Source of the DNA: Paraburkholderia sejongensis
GTDB taxonomy: Bacteria > Pseudomonadota > Gammaproteobacteria > Burkholderiales > Burkholderiaceae
Direction of reading: 5' to 3'
NCBI RefSeq assembly: GCF_020880815.1
Contig: NZ_JAJITD010000001.1
Span: 310,001 to 374,000, forward strand
DNA: 64,000 nucleotides
The translations under genes were made by a program, and so were the position numbers. This document shows positions 41,761 through 51,092 of this stretch, piece after piece. The notes below the pieces were generated by a model. It did no database searches. It saw only the letters and a list, made by a program, of their open reading frames with translations, and was not told the origin of the DNA. The number at the start of each line of letters is the position of its first letter. The first letter of the stretch is position 1.

Positions 41761-44052
41761 ATGAGCGTGCGTGCGCGCAAAACCTTCGAGCGGGTGGTGG
41801 TCGCCGCTGCGCTGGCGTTGCCGCTGCTTGCGTTGCTGGCGGCGTCGGGGAGCGGTGCCGGCGGCGCTGTGGTGACGCCGGCGGCCGGCGCTTCCGGTTC
41901 GCTGTCCTATCGAACCTCGTGGATCGGCAATACGTGGGGCTACGGCGATCGCCGCTGGATGCAGATCGACGTGCAGGCGCTCGCGGTCGCGCCCGACGGC
42001 GACGTGTTCACCAACGCGCCGTGGGACGAGAGCGGCGGCGAGCTTGGCCAGTACCGCGACGGCGACCTCGTGCGCCACGGCGGCGACTCGCATGGCTGGG
42101 GGATGATGGGCGGCGACGCGATCGCGTTGAACGACGACTACGTGTATGCGGCGCAGACGATCGTGAGTCTCGGCAACGAAGAGGCGAAGCACCGGCCGAC
42201 GCCGCCCGAGGGCGAAGTGTGGAGCGGCGTGTCGCGCCGCAGCCGCGCGGATATTCGTGAAGGGGTGCCGTTCGCGGGGCAGCTGAAATTTCCGGGCGGC
42301 AGCCGTCTCGCGTTTCTGCGCATCGCGCGCTACGCGGCAAAAACCGATTACGCGATTCGCGGACTTGCCGCCGACAACAGCCGGCTGTTCGTCGCCAACC
42401 CGCTCGACAATCGCGTGCAGGTGTTCGACGCGAGGACCATGCAGCCCGTCGCCGGGTTCGCGGTGCGCGAGCCGGGGCGGATCGCGCTCGCTTCGGACGG
42501 TTCGTTGTGGCTGATCGAAAACAGTCGCGGCGCGGCGGCCCCGCACGTCGTGCATCGTTCGCGCGACGGCGCGCGGCTCGGCGAACTGGCACTGCCCAGC
42601 GACGCGGTGGCCGTCGATCTGACGGTCGATGCGCGCGGCCGCGTGCTGATCGCCGACAACGGCGTGCGCCAGCAGATCCTGATCTACAGCGCGGCGCCGG
42701 CGAGCGGCACAGATAAGGCAAGCGGCGCGATGCAACTGACCGCGACCTTCGGCGAGCGCGGCGGCATCTACGCGGGCCGCGCGGGCATGCCGGGACCACG
42801 GCGTTTCAACGGACTGACCGGCATCGGCGTGGACCACGCGGGCAATCTGTACGTATCGATGAACGGCGCTGGCCCGCGTCCGCGCAGCGCCCCGGACACC
42901 TACGACGGCGCGCTGCTCGAAAGCTACGCGCCGGACGGCAGGCGGCGCTTCAGTCTGCAGGCACTGCTGTTCGTCGACGGCGCGCAGTTCGTCGACGGCG
43001 AGCCGCCGTCCGTGTACAGCGGCAGCAAGCGTTTCACGCTCGACCTGACGCGCGGCCCCGGCGACGAGTGGACCTACGCGGGCTACACGGCCGACCGCTT
43101 CCGCTATCCGTGGGACCCATACTTCCATCTGTGGCTCGGCGGCCAGCGCGGCATGCCGATGGTGCGCGACGTGCAGGGTCACCGGCTGCTCTATACGACC
43201 GACATGTATTCGGCGTACTTACGAATTTACCGCTTCGTTGCCGGGCGCGAGACCGCGATCCCGGCCGGGCTATTCGCGCTCACGCATATCGACGGCGCGT
43301 GGCCGCCGGGTCAGCCGCCGCACGGCGAATGGATCTGGCGCGACGCTAGCGGGCGCGGCGACTTCTCGGCCGCCGCGTTCGAGCAGAGCGCGAGCGGCGG
43401 CGACGCGCCGCCGCTGCGCGGCTGGTGGGTCGACAGTCGCGGCGACGTCTGGCAGGCGACCCAGACCGATGGCATCCGCCGCTTTTCGCTGCAGGGTTTC
43501 GACAAGCGCGGCAACCCGGTCTATCGCTACACGGCGTTGCGCGAATACCCGATGCCGGCGCCGTTCAACCATCTCGCGCGACTCCAGTACTCGGCCGCCG
43601 ACGACACGATGTACCTGTCCGGTTCGACGCCCGCGCAGCCTTTCAATCAACTGAACTGGAACGGCGCCGGCTCACGGCTCGCGCGCTACGACCACTGGCA
43701 CAGCGCGACGCCGACGCTGCGGTACCTGATCGAATGGCCTGATGTAAGTGGTTCGGAACCCAGCGGCTCCGAACCCGGCGGCTCCGAACCATTGTTGATC
43801 AGCGGCTTCGCGCTCGCCGGCGACTACCTGTTCGCGGTCGAAGGCCGCCGCGCGCGGGTGCGCGTGTACGACCAGGCGAGCGGGTGCGAAGTCGGGCAGT
43901 TGGCGCCGGGCAAGGAAGTCGGCTCGACCAGCGGCTGGACCGACGTGCCGATGCCGATCACCGCGCACCGCCTCGCCAGCGGCGAATACCTGGTGTTCGT
44001 CGAGGAAGACGCGCGCGGCAAGGTCCTGATGTACCGCTTCACGCCAAGTTAG
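41761..44052 (+). CDS. Secreted beta-propeller-like protein of unknown function
   Basis: A 763-residue protein with an N-terminal signal-like segment (VVVAAALALPLLALLAASGS), so it is probably periplasmic or cell-surface. The body has NHL/SMP-30-like repeats, for example IRGLAADNSRLFVANPLDNR, VDLTVDARGRVLIADNGVRQ and GIGVDHAGNLYVSMNGAG. A linker near residues 661-675 repeats SGSEP. I do not recognise a named family. Its place in the operon suggests binding or trimming of the exported polysaccharide. No lyase motif is evident. Confidence 0.75.
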   Translation: MSVRARKTFERVVVAAALALPLLALLAASGSGAGGAVVTPAAGASGSLSYRTSWIGNTWGYGDRRWMQIDVQALAVAPDGDVFTNAPWDESGGELGQYRDGDLVRHGGDSHGWGMMGGDAIALNDDYVYAAQTIVSLGNEEAKHRPTPPEGEVWSGVSRRSRADIREGVPFAGQLKFPGGSRLAFLRIARYAAKTDYAIRGLAADNSRLFVANPLDNRVQVFDARTMQPVAGFAVREPGRIALASDGSLWLIENSRGAAAPHVVHRSRDGARLGELALPSDAVAVDLTVDARGRVLIADNGVRQQILIYSAAPASGTDKASGAMQLTATFGERGGIYAGRAGMPGPRRFNGLTGIGVDHAGNLYVSMNGAGPRPRSAPDTYDGALLESYAPDGRRRFSLQALLFVDGAQFVDGEPPSVYSGSKRFTLDLTRGPGDEWTYAGYTADRFRYPWDPYFHLWLGGQRGMPMVRDVQGHRLLYTTDMYSAYLRIYRFVAGRETAIPAGLFALTHIDGAWPPGQPPHGEWIWRDASGRGDFSAAAFEQSASGGDAPPLRGWWVDSRGDVWQATQTDGIRRFSLQGFDKRGNPVYRYTALREYPMPAPFNHLARLQYSAADDTMYLSGSTPAQPFNQLNWNGAGSRLARYDHWHSATPTLRYLIEWPDVSGSEPSGSEPGGSEPLLISGFALAGDYLFAVEGRRARVRVYDQASGCEVGQLAPGKEVGSTSGWTDVPMPITAHRLASGEYLVFVEEDARGKVLMYRFTPS

Positions 44053-44066
44053 GCGGCACGCGCGCG

Positions 44067-45536
44067 TCACCCCTCGGCCTGGTTCGCCGACGGCACCACG
44101 CGGGTCCACAGCTTGTAAAGCGCCGCGCGCAATTCGCTCGAACCATGCAGCGACATCCCGAAGTTCGCGGCGGTCAGCGCGAGCCCGACCGCGATCGCCA
44201 GCGGCAGCGCGCTGATCAAGTCGGCCAGCGCCACCGCGACCAGCAGAAAGGCCAGATGCGCGAGCATGTTGCGCACGATCGACCACGCGTGCAGCTTCGA
44301 AAAGCCAAGCAGTACGGAATAATCGAACAGCGCCTTCAGCACCACGACGACCCCGGCGCCCATGATCCCGTACCAGTGAATCGCGGCCCACAGCGCGCCG
44401 GCGAAGAACGGCAGTTGCAGCCAGCTGACGGTCGCGACAGACGCGGGGCTGGTCTGTGCCTGGATGAGCATGCCGAGAATGCTCGATTGCCCGGCCAGCC
44501 ACACGCCGAGCACCAGCACGCTGGCGACCGGCGCCGAGGCGGCCATCGTCGGCCCGAGCCACAGCAGCAGAAACGGTTTCAACGCGAACAGCGCGACGAT
44601 TACGCAGGGCGTGAACGCGCCGTTCAGAAACGCCAGCGAGTTATGCGCGAGCGCGTTCGCATCCTTGCGCGAGGCCGCCGACAGCCGCGGAAACAGCGTG
44701 CGCACCATCGCGATCGGCAGCAGGTTCAGACGCGTGACGAGATTCTGCGGCGTCGCGTAGTAGGTGACGAAGCGCGCGCCGAGCAGCGCGCCGATCAGCA
44801 CCCGGTCGAGCGTCGCCGCGAGCATGTTGGCGCCGGAAAACATCAGCATCCAGCGGCCGTTGCGAAAGATTTCGGTCATCAGGCGCCATTCCGGCCAACG
44901 CATGCGGCGAATCTTGAGCGCACGGATTGCGCCCACGCCGAGCAGTACGGCGGCGATAAAACGCGCGATCACGCAGGCCGGAATCACGATGGCGAGCGAT
45001 GCCGAAAACGCGAAGATCGCCGCGAGCGGCAGCAACTGGAACAGCGCGGTGCCGAGCGTCTGGTTGACGTTGTAGCTGGCGAAGCGCTCGACCCCGGTGA
45101 TCGCGCCCGCGAACACCCACGACACGTTGGCGAGCGGCACCGCCGCGGCGATCCACGGCAGGCTCGCGAGCACTTCCTTCTGGAACGCCGGATCGATTTT
45201 CACGCCGTGCGTGATGTACAGGATGGTGCCGCCATAGATCAGCGCGCCGCCGACGATGCCGGTGGCCAGATTCATGAACCAGGCACTCCAGAAGATTCGC
45301 TCGATGGAATCGTCGGTTGCATTGCGGGCCTTGGCGATCTGGTTTTCGGTCGCGAGGCTGGTGCCCAGGTCGAGCACGCTGAAGTAGCCGATCAAGGTCC
45401 ACACCAGGTTGATCACGCCATAGCGCGCGGCGCCCAGCAGATGGATGTAGGCGGGGACCGTGACGAGCGAGACGAAGGTCGGTGCGACGGCTCCGGCGAA
45501 GTTGATGATGATGTTTCTGACGATACTTCTTTCCAT
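44067..45536 (-). CDS. Oligosaccharide flippase (Wzx family)
   Basis: The 489-residue protein has about 12-14 hydrophobic segments and the MATE/PST-type start IVRNIIINFAGAVAPTFVSL. It would flip the lipid-linked repeat unit to the periplasm before polymerisation. It converges with the propeller gene (14-base gap) and diverges from the hydrolase gene at 45856. With the polymerase-like protein at 37608 this supports a Wzx/Wzy pathway. Confidence 0.9.
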   Translation of the reverse strand: MERSIVRNIIINFAGAVAPTFVSLVTVPAYIHLLGAARYGVINLVWTLIGYFSVLDLGTSLATENQIAKARNATDDSIERIFWSAWFMNLATGIVGGALIYGGTILYITHGVKIDPAFQKEVLASLPWIAAAVPLANVSWVFAGAITGVERFASYNVNQTLGTALFQLLPLAAIFAFSASLAIVIPACVIARFIAAVLLGVGAIRALKIRRMRWPEWRLMTEIFRNGRWMLMFSGANMLAATLDRVLIGALLGARFVTYYATPQNLVTRLNLLPIAMVRTLFPRLSAASRKDANALAHNSLAFLNGAFTPCVIVALFALKPFLLLWLGPTMAASAPVASVLVLGVWLAGQSSILGMLIQAQTSPASVATVSWLQLPFFAGALWAAIHWYGIMGAGVVVVLKALFDYSVLLGFSKLHAWSIVRNMLAHLAFLLVAVALADLISALPLAIAVGLALTAANFGMSLHGSSELRAALYKLWTRVVPSANQAEG

Positions 45537-45855
45537 AGTCCACTGTCCGGCCGGTCACGCGAGCAGTCGTGCGAGCTGGCTCGGCACGGCGCTCGCGTGG
45601 GCATGCGCGCCCTGCGGCATGCGGCGGCGATTGGTCGCGAGTCTTGCATCTTGCCCTGATGTGGCGCGCGTCTGTGTGGGTGGCCGAACAGATAGACGCG
45701 ATAGGGACACGGTTAAATGTCACCGGAAACCGGCCGGCGCGCAACGGCCACGGCAACGTTTGCGTCGGAGTCCGCAACAGTGTGGCGGGGCGCACATATG
45801 AGCAGGGGGACGTTTGTTGTAATCCCTGAAAGAAAAATCAGGTAAGGAGTGAACT
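45537..45855. other. Divergent promoter region, flippase / double hydrolase
   Basis: A 319-base gene-free region. Near its right end CCTGA and TCAGG flank AAGAAAAA, followed by the TAAGGAG ribosome-binding site of the next gene. No clear -35/-10 pair was found. Confidence 0.4.
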
Positions 45856-47721
45856 TTGAGACCCCTCGTCTTCGACGGCAATTTCGGCTGGTTGCATCCA
45901 GCGGACGGGCCGGATGGCGTTGTAATGTGTGCCCCGTTCGGCTTCGATTCGCTGTGCACCTATCGCGGCATGCGTCTGCTGGCCGAACGCCTTGCCGCGC
46001 GCGGGATGCCGGTGTTGCGCTTCGACTATCCGGGCACCGGCGATTCGGCCGGCGAGCCGACCGACCCGGGCTTGTGGCGCGCGTGGATCGACAGCGTCAA
46101 GCAGGCGGTCGCGCAGTTGCGCGCGCAGACCGGCGTCAAGCGGGTGAGCCTGTGCGGTCTGCGGCTGGGCGGCATGCTGGCCGCGCTCGCCGCGCAGGAA
46201 CTGGGCGACGTGCATGGTCTCGTGCTGCTGTCGCCGGTGCTGTCGGGCAAGACCTATCAGCGCGAGTTGCGGGTCGCTTACCGGCAGTGGGTGGCGCTGC
46301 CCGAATCGATGGATTGCGTGGTCGAGCCCGATACCGACGAGTTCGTCGAGGCATATGGCTTCCGGATGTATCGCGACACGCTCGAAGGGCTGCGCGGCGC
46401 CGATCTGGCGCGCGACACCAGCCGGCCCGCGGCGCGCGTCTTGCTGCTCGATGCGCTGAACCCGGCGCGCGTCGACGCGCTGGCCGCGCACTATCAGCAG
46501 CATGGCGTAGAGGTCGAGCGCCAGCCGTTCGACGAATACGGCCGTTTCATGCTCGAGGCGCTCGCCAGCGAGGTGCCGCACGCGGCGTTCGACGCGATCG
46601 AACGCTGGTTCGCGGCAGATGCCGCGGCGTGGGCGCCCACGCCGGCAGCGGTGCCGCGCCGCGGCGAAGACGGCGCGGGTGGTCACTACGTCGCGCCGGG
46701 CGTGTTCGAAACGCCGGTGTGGCTGAACGACGGCCAGGTGTCCGGCGTGTACTGCCTGCCCGACGGCGCGGCCGCCGCGAGCGCGCCGGCGGTGGTGATG
46801 GTCAATACCGGCGCGGTGTCGCGGATCGGCAATGCGCGCTTCGGCGTGCGGTTCGCGCGGCGCCTCGCGCGCCAGGGGATCGCGTCGCTGCGGGTCGATA
46901 TCGGCCATCTCGGCGATAACCTGCCGACGGCCGGGATGCTCACCATCGACGGCCTGTACGCGCAGTCGTGCGCCGACGATGCCGCCGCCGCGTCGCGCTG
47001 GCTCGCGGCGCGCGGCCATGCGGGCGCGGTGCTGCTCGGCATCTGCTCGGGCGCTTACGCCGGCCTGCATGCGGCGACGCGCGAGCCCAGCGTGCTCGGG
47101 GCGGTGCTGGTCAACGTGCAGAAGTTCATCTGGAGCAACGTGTGCGACGAACACGGCCAGCCGATGGTGCCGGTCGCCGCGTTCGGCTCGACGCGCAACT
47201 ACCTGCGCTCGCTGACCAAGGTGCACAAGTGGCGCCGCGTGTTCCGCGGCGAGACCGCCGGCTTCGGCGTGGTGCGCGAGCTGGCGGTGCGGATGGTGTC
47301 GCGCGCGATGGTCACCGGCGCGCATCTGCTGGGCCGGCTGTGCGGACGCGAGCTCGGCGCGAGCGACGAGCGGCGCCTGTTCGCCGGGCTCGACGAACAG
47401 CGCGTCGAGACACACCTCGTGTACGGCGTGCTCGACGAAGGCGTCGAGGAACTGGAGCGCTGCTTCGGCGCGCGCGGCGCGCGGCTGCGGCGCTACGAGC
47501 ATATCCACGTGGCCTTCTGCAAGCACACCGATCACGCGATTCTGTCGTCGGTCGCGCAGGAAAACGTGATGTCGTACGTCGAAAAAGTCTGTCGGGGCGG
47601 CTTCCGCAAGCTGCGTCAACCGGAACCCGCGACGCTCGACGACGGCGCGCGCAACCCTGCGGGCGAGGCCGGGTTGGTCGCCGATGCCGCCGGCGGGTTG
47701 CGGCCGTTCGGAGAGGCGTGA
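45856..47721 (+). CDS. Double alpha/beta-hydrolase fusion with TTG start
   Basis: The 621-residue protein contains two alpha/beta-hydrolase domains. Domain 1 (about 1-255) has VLRFDYPGTGDSAGEPTDPG and a nucleophile elbow LCGLRLGG (about 97-104) in which Ser is replaced by Arg. Domain 2 (about 290-590) has SLRVDIGHLGDN and an elbow LLGICSGAY (about 390-398) with Cys at the nucleophile position. The TTG start is supported by TAAGGAG six bases upstream; no ATG is as well placed. It resembles S33-type hydrolases found near EPS and exosortase loci. A thioesterase or acyltransferase role is speculative. Confidence 0.82.
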   Translation: MRPLVFDGNFGWLHPADGPDGVVMCAPFGFDSLCTYRGMRLLAERLAARGMPVLRFDYPGTGDSAGEPTDPGLWRAWIDSVKQAVAQLRAQTGVKRVSLCGLRLGGMLAALAAQELGDVHGLVLLSPVLSGKTYQRELRVAYRQWVALPESMDCVVEPDTDEFVEAYGFRMYRDTLEGLRGADLARDTSRPAARVLLLDALNPARVDALAAHYQQHGVEVERQPFDEYGRFMLEALASEVPHAAFDAIERWFAADAAAWAPTPAAVPRRGEDGAGGHYVAPGVFETPVWLNDGQVSGVYCLPDGAAAASAPAVVMVNTGAVSRIGNARFGVRFARRLARQGIASLRVDIGHLGDNLPTAGMLTIDGLYAQSCADDAAAASRWLAARGHAGAVLLGICSGAYAGLHAATREPSVLGAVLVNVQKFIWSNVCDEHGQPMVPVAAFGSTRNYLRSLTKVHKWRRVFRGETAGFGVVRELAVRMVSRAMVTGAHLLGRLCGRELGASDERRLFAGLDEQRVETHLVYGVLDEGVEELERCFGARGARLRRYEHIHVAFCKHTDHAILSSVAQENVMSYVEKVCRGGFRKLRQPEPATLDDGARNPAGEAGLVADAAGGLRPFGEA

Positions 47722-48104
47722 TGGCGGCGTGCACGGCGGCGCGTGTCGGCAGGGGGCGGGCGGCGCGCGGCGCCGCAACGGTTCGCGCGCGAGCGGCCCG
47801 CCAATGCCGCTGCCAGTGCCGCTGGGAGTGCCGCTGGGAATGCCGCTGCCACTGCAGCGCGCCAGAGCGCGGTGCCATCTGGCGCGCGAGCTGCCGACCC
47901 TCGCTGCCGCCATCGATGCATGGTCAACCGCAAGCCGGCGGGCGCATGTCTGCTCTGCTGCGGCTTACGCGTTTCGCGACGCAGGCCGGCATGCCGTCGT
48001 GCGCTCACGCGGCGCCCGTCATCACCGCCGGGAGCGAAGAAAGTACCGCGTGGTGGCTCTATCTGAGCACTCACAAAACACGCGCCGCGCTCGGGCTCGA
48101 CTGA
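47721..48104 (+). CDS. Doubtful Cys-rich small ORF
   Basis: An ATG overlapping the hydrolase stop (TGATG) opens 127 codons. The middle encodes CRCQCRWECRWECRCHC from a tandem repeat near TGCCGCTGGGAG, and the last ~50 codons are ordinary in composition. The alternative start MSALLRLTRF (about 47946) would skip the repeat. I do not recognise it and it may not be expressed. Without it, 47722-48200 is a 479-base gap before manC. Confidence 0.25.
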   Translation: MAACTAARVGRGRAARGAATVRARAARQCRCQCRWECRWECRCHCSAPERGAIWRASCRPSLPPSMHGQPQAGGRMSALLRLTRFATQAGMPSCAHAAPVITAGSEESTAWWLYLSTHKTRAALGLD

Positions 48105-48200
48105 CGCGCGGACCCGGAAAACAACGATTGCGACCGCGAGGCACGTCCTGACATCACGCCGGCCCTTGAACCCGAAAGAACCGAACAGTGGGATCGCATC

Positions 48201-49817
48201 ATGAATCGAATAGTAGAACCAGGCAATCCGCTCATCCCGCAGACCGGGCCCGACGGTAGCGCCGCCAGCCTGGCGCAACCGACCGTGCAGCCGGTGATTC
48301 TCGCGGGCGGCTCCGGCACGCGGTTGTGGCCGCTGTCGCGCGAGCGCAATCCGAAGCAGCTGATCGGCCTGCTGGGCGAGCAGTCGCTGCTCGAAGCGAC
48401 GCTGCGCCGGCTCGACGACGCGTTCGCGGTCGCCGCGCAGGACGCGCCGCGCGCGAAAGCGCCGGCCGCGCCGCTGGTCGTATGTTGCGAGGAGCTGCGG
48501 CTGGCCACGCTCGAACGCGTCGAGCAGTACCGCAAGCCGGTGCGCATGCTGCTCGAACCGGCGCCGCGCAACACCGCGCCGGCGCTGACCGTCGCCGCGC
48601 TCGCCGCGCAGGCGGCGGCCGCGGCCGGCGACGATCCGATCCTCGTCGCGCTGCCCGCCGATCATCTGATCGCCGATCACGCCGCGTTCGGCGCCGCTCT
48701 GAACGCGGCGCTCGCGCAGGCCGAGCGCGGCGCGATCGTCACGCTCGGGGTGCCGCCGCAGCGCGCGGCGACCGGCTATGGCTATATCCGTACCGGCGCG
48801 GCGCTCGGCACGCGCGGCGCGCGCGCGATCGAGCGCTTCGTCGAGAAGCCGGATGCGGAACTGGCCGAGCGCTACTACGCGTCGGGCGAATATTGGTGGA
48901 ACAGCGGCATGTTCGTGGTGCGCGCGTCGGTGTGGCTCGCGGCGCTCGCGCTGTGCCGCCCGCTGATCGCGGCGGCCTGCGCGGATGCGTTCGCGCGCGC
49001 GAGCATGTCCGCCGACGGCGCGCTGCATCTGGCGGCCGATGCGTTCGCCGCCTGCCCGGCCGATTCGGTCGACTACGCGGTGCTGGAGCGCATCGGCACC
49101 GACGCGCGGCTCGTCGGCGTGACCGTGCCGCTCGATGCGGGCTGGTCGGACGTCGGCGCGTGGGATTCGGTGTGGGATGCGTCGAGCAAGGACGCGGCGG
49201 GCAACGTCGCGCGCGGCCGCGTGATGTTCGATGGCGCGCGCGACAGCTTCGCGCATTCGGACGGCCGTCTGGTCGCGTGCGTCGGCGTGAGTGGTGTGGT
49301 GGTGGTCGAGACCGCCGACGCGGTGCTGGTCGCCGCCAAGGACCGGGTGCAGGACGTCAAGGCGATCGTCGGCCGGCTGAAGGCGGAGCAGGGCAGCGAG
49401 GCACACGAGCATCGCAAGGTCGGGCGGCCGTGGGGCTTCTACGATTCGCTCGAACGCGGCGAGCGCTTTCAGGTCAAGCGCATCGTCGTGAAGCCGGGCG
49501 GGCGGTTGTCGCTGCAGATGCATCATCATCGCGCCGAGCACTGGATCGTGGTGCGCGGCACTGCGCTAGTCACGCGCGGCGACGAACAGTTCCTGCTGGC
49601 GGAGAATCAGTCGACCTTCATCGCGCTCGGCACCACGCACCGGCTCGAAAATCCCGGCAAGACGCCGCTGGAGATCATCGAGGTGCAATCGGGCGGCTAT
49701 CTGGGCGAAGACGACATCGTGCGCCTGGACGATCAGTACGGCCGCGGCGACGGGGCGGCCCACGGCAGCGCGGCGAGCCACGGCAGCGCGGCGAGCCACG
49801 GCAGCGCCGTCGGCTGA
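48201..49817 (+). CDS. manC: Mannose-1-phosphate guanylyltransferase / mannose-6-phosphate isomerase
   Basis: The 538-residue bifunctional enzyme makes GDP-mannose for the polysaccharide. The N-terminal nucleotidyltransferase has PVILAGGSGTRLWPLSRERN and NPKQLIGLLG, and later RFVEKPD. The C-terminal type II PMI cupin contains GRPWGFYDSLERGERFQVKR and the metal-site HHHRAEHWIV. The extreme C-terminus repeats HGSAAS three times (about 49750-49812). It indicates a mannose-, fucose- or rhamnose-containing EPS. Confidence 0.94.
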   Translation: MNRIVEPGNPLIPQTGPDGSAASLAQPTVQPVILAGGSGTRLWPLSRERNPKQLIGLLGEQSLLEATLRRLDDAFAVAAQDAPRAKAPAAPLVVCCEELRLATLERVEQYRKPVRMLLEPAPRNTAPALTVAALAAQAAAAAGDDPILVALPADHLIADHAAFGAALNAALAQAERGAIVTLGVPPQRAATGYGYIRTGAALGTRGARAIERFVEKPDAELAERYYASGEYWWNSGMFVVRASVWLAALALCRPLIAAACADAFARASMSADGALHLAADAFAACPADSVDYAVLERIGTDARLVGVTVPLDAGWSDVGAWDSVWDASSKDAAGNVARGRVMFDGARDSFAHSDGRLVACVGVSGVVVVETADAVLVAAKDRVQDVKAIVGRLKAEQGSEAHEHRKVGRPWGFYDSLERGERFQVKRIVVKPGGRLSLQMHHHRAEHWIVVRGTALVTRGDEQFLLAENQSTFIALGTTHRLENPGKTPLEIIEVQSGGYLGEDDIVRLDDQYGRGDGAAHGSAASHGSAASHGSAVG

Positions 49818-50259
49818 CGAACCGAAAACGGAGCGCTGCGCGCGGCCCGCGCCCCTCGATCCGCGCCATCTTCACCACGCGCCCGGCTCATTTCGCGAGC
49901 GGCGCCGTGGCGCTTTCGACCGGCAGCGGCGCAGCGCTTTGCGCGCTGACCGCCCACGCATTCAAGCCGGCTTCGCGCTAATCCGGCATTTCATCTCAAA
50001 ACGTGCGTATTCGCACTATGCATTCCTCCCGAGGCAGGCACGCTTGATGAGCACGCCTGGCGCCCATTACAAACCAGCGCGTTACATGAACGAAACAATT
50101 GTTCAGAGGGATAACCCTGTCAGGAAGTGTCCCAACTGGCGCATCTGTTTCGAACCAAGCAACGTATCGTAAAACGATCCTGGTTGCATAAAAACGATAC
50201 GTACGGGCCCTTCATTCATCAGGCTACGCGGGGGTAACACCGCATCGGGGAGAGAGTTT
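49818..50259. other. Gene-free region before the FadR-type regulator
   Basis: A 442-base stretch with no gene. Its right half carries the operator-like inverted repeat at 50162-50202 described separately. The left half shows only GC-rich sequence with no clear terminator. Confidence 0.4.
50162..50202 (+). promoter_or_regulatory. Inverted repeat, candidate GntR/FadR operator
   Basis: ACGTATCGT (50162-50170) and ACGATACGT (50194-50202) are perfect inverted 9-base arms 23 bases apart, with an extra AAAACGAT next to the first arm. It lies 57 bases before the regulator ATG, suggesting autoregulation with two sites on nearly the same helix face. Confidence 0.6.
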
Positions 50260-50976
50260 ATGGAACAGGCGAACAAGGATCGCTCGCTGGTGAGCAAGGT
50301 GATGGACGGCCTCGTGACCGGCATCGTCGAGGAAAAGTACGGCGCGATATTGCCGCCCCAGGACGTGCTGTCCAAGGAGTTCGACGTGAGCCGCACGGTG
50401 ATGCGCGAGGCACTGTCGATGCTGCTCGCGCGCGACATGCTCGACGTGCGTCCGAAGATCGGCACGCGGATCCGGCCGATGAGCGACTGGCGCATGATCG
50501 ACGAGGACGTCGTCAACTGGCGCTTTCGCGCGAAACCCGACCCGATGTTCCTGCGCGACGTGATCGAGTTCCGCATCCTGATCGAACCGCGTGCGTCGGC
50601 GCAGGCGGCCGCGCGCGGCAGCGCCGCCGACGTCGCGGCAATCCGCGAGGCGTTCGAGGCGATCCGGCTGGTGCGCCCGAGCGAGAGCGGCTATCTGGAA
50701 GCCGACGAGCTGTTCCATACGCGCATCGTGACCGCGAGCGGCAACCAGTTCTTCAAGCAGATGGCGGCGATCATTCGCGGCGCGCTGTCGACCGTGCCGC
50801 CGATCGTCAACGAGCGCGAAGGCTTGTGGGAAAGCGTGATCGCTTCGCATCAACGGGTCGTCGAGGCGATCGAGCGGCGCGATCCGAAGGAGGCCGAAAT
50901 AGCCGCGCTCGCGCTGATCGATCACAGCGCCGAGGAACTCGGGCGTTTTTCGGCGGAGCCGCCGGCGCGCGTGTAA
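50260..50976 (+). CDS. FadR/GntR-family transcriptional regulator (FCD domain)
   Basis: The 238-residue protein has an N-terminal winged helix (VLSKEFDVSRTVMREALSML, about residues 36-55) and a C-terminal all-helical FCD domain with metal/ligand residues (ADELFHTRIV; VIASHQRVVEAI). The N-terminus resembles DgoR-type sugar-acid regulators. GGGGAGAG precedes the ATG. It probably responds to a carboxylate or sugar acid; the oxidoreductase that follows is a possible target. Confidence 0.9.
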   Translation: MEQANKDRSLVSKVMDGLVTGIVEEKYGAILPPQDVLSKEFDVSRTVMREALSMLLARDMLDVRPKIGTRIRPMSDWRMIDEDVVNWRFRAKPDPMFLRDVIEFRILIEPRASAQAAARGSAADVAAIREAFEAIRLVRPSESGYLEADELFHTRIVTASGNQFFKQMAAIIRGALSTVPPIVNEREGLWESVIASHQRVVEAIERRDPKEAEIAALALIDHSAEELGRFSAEPPARV

Positions 50977-51092
50977 GTGGCGCGGCGGTTAGCCAGGCTG
51001 AAGGGAGGGCGGCGCCCTCCAGGTCCACGCGGTGACGGGCGGCATGCGCGACAATAGCGGCTGTTCGAACCGCAAGGACCCCTGGCCCCCCG

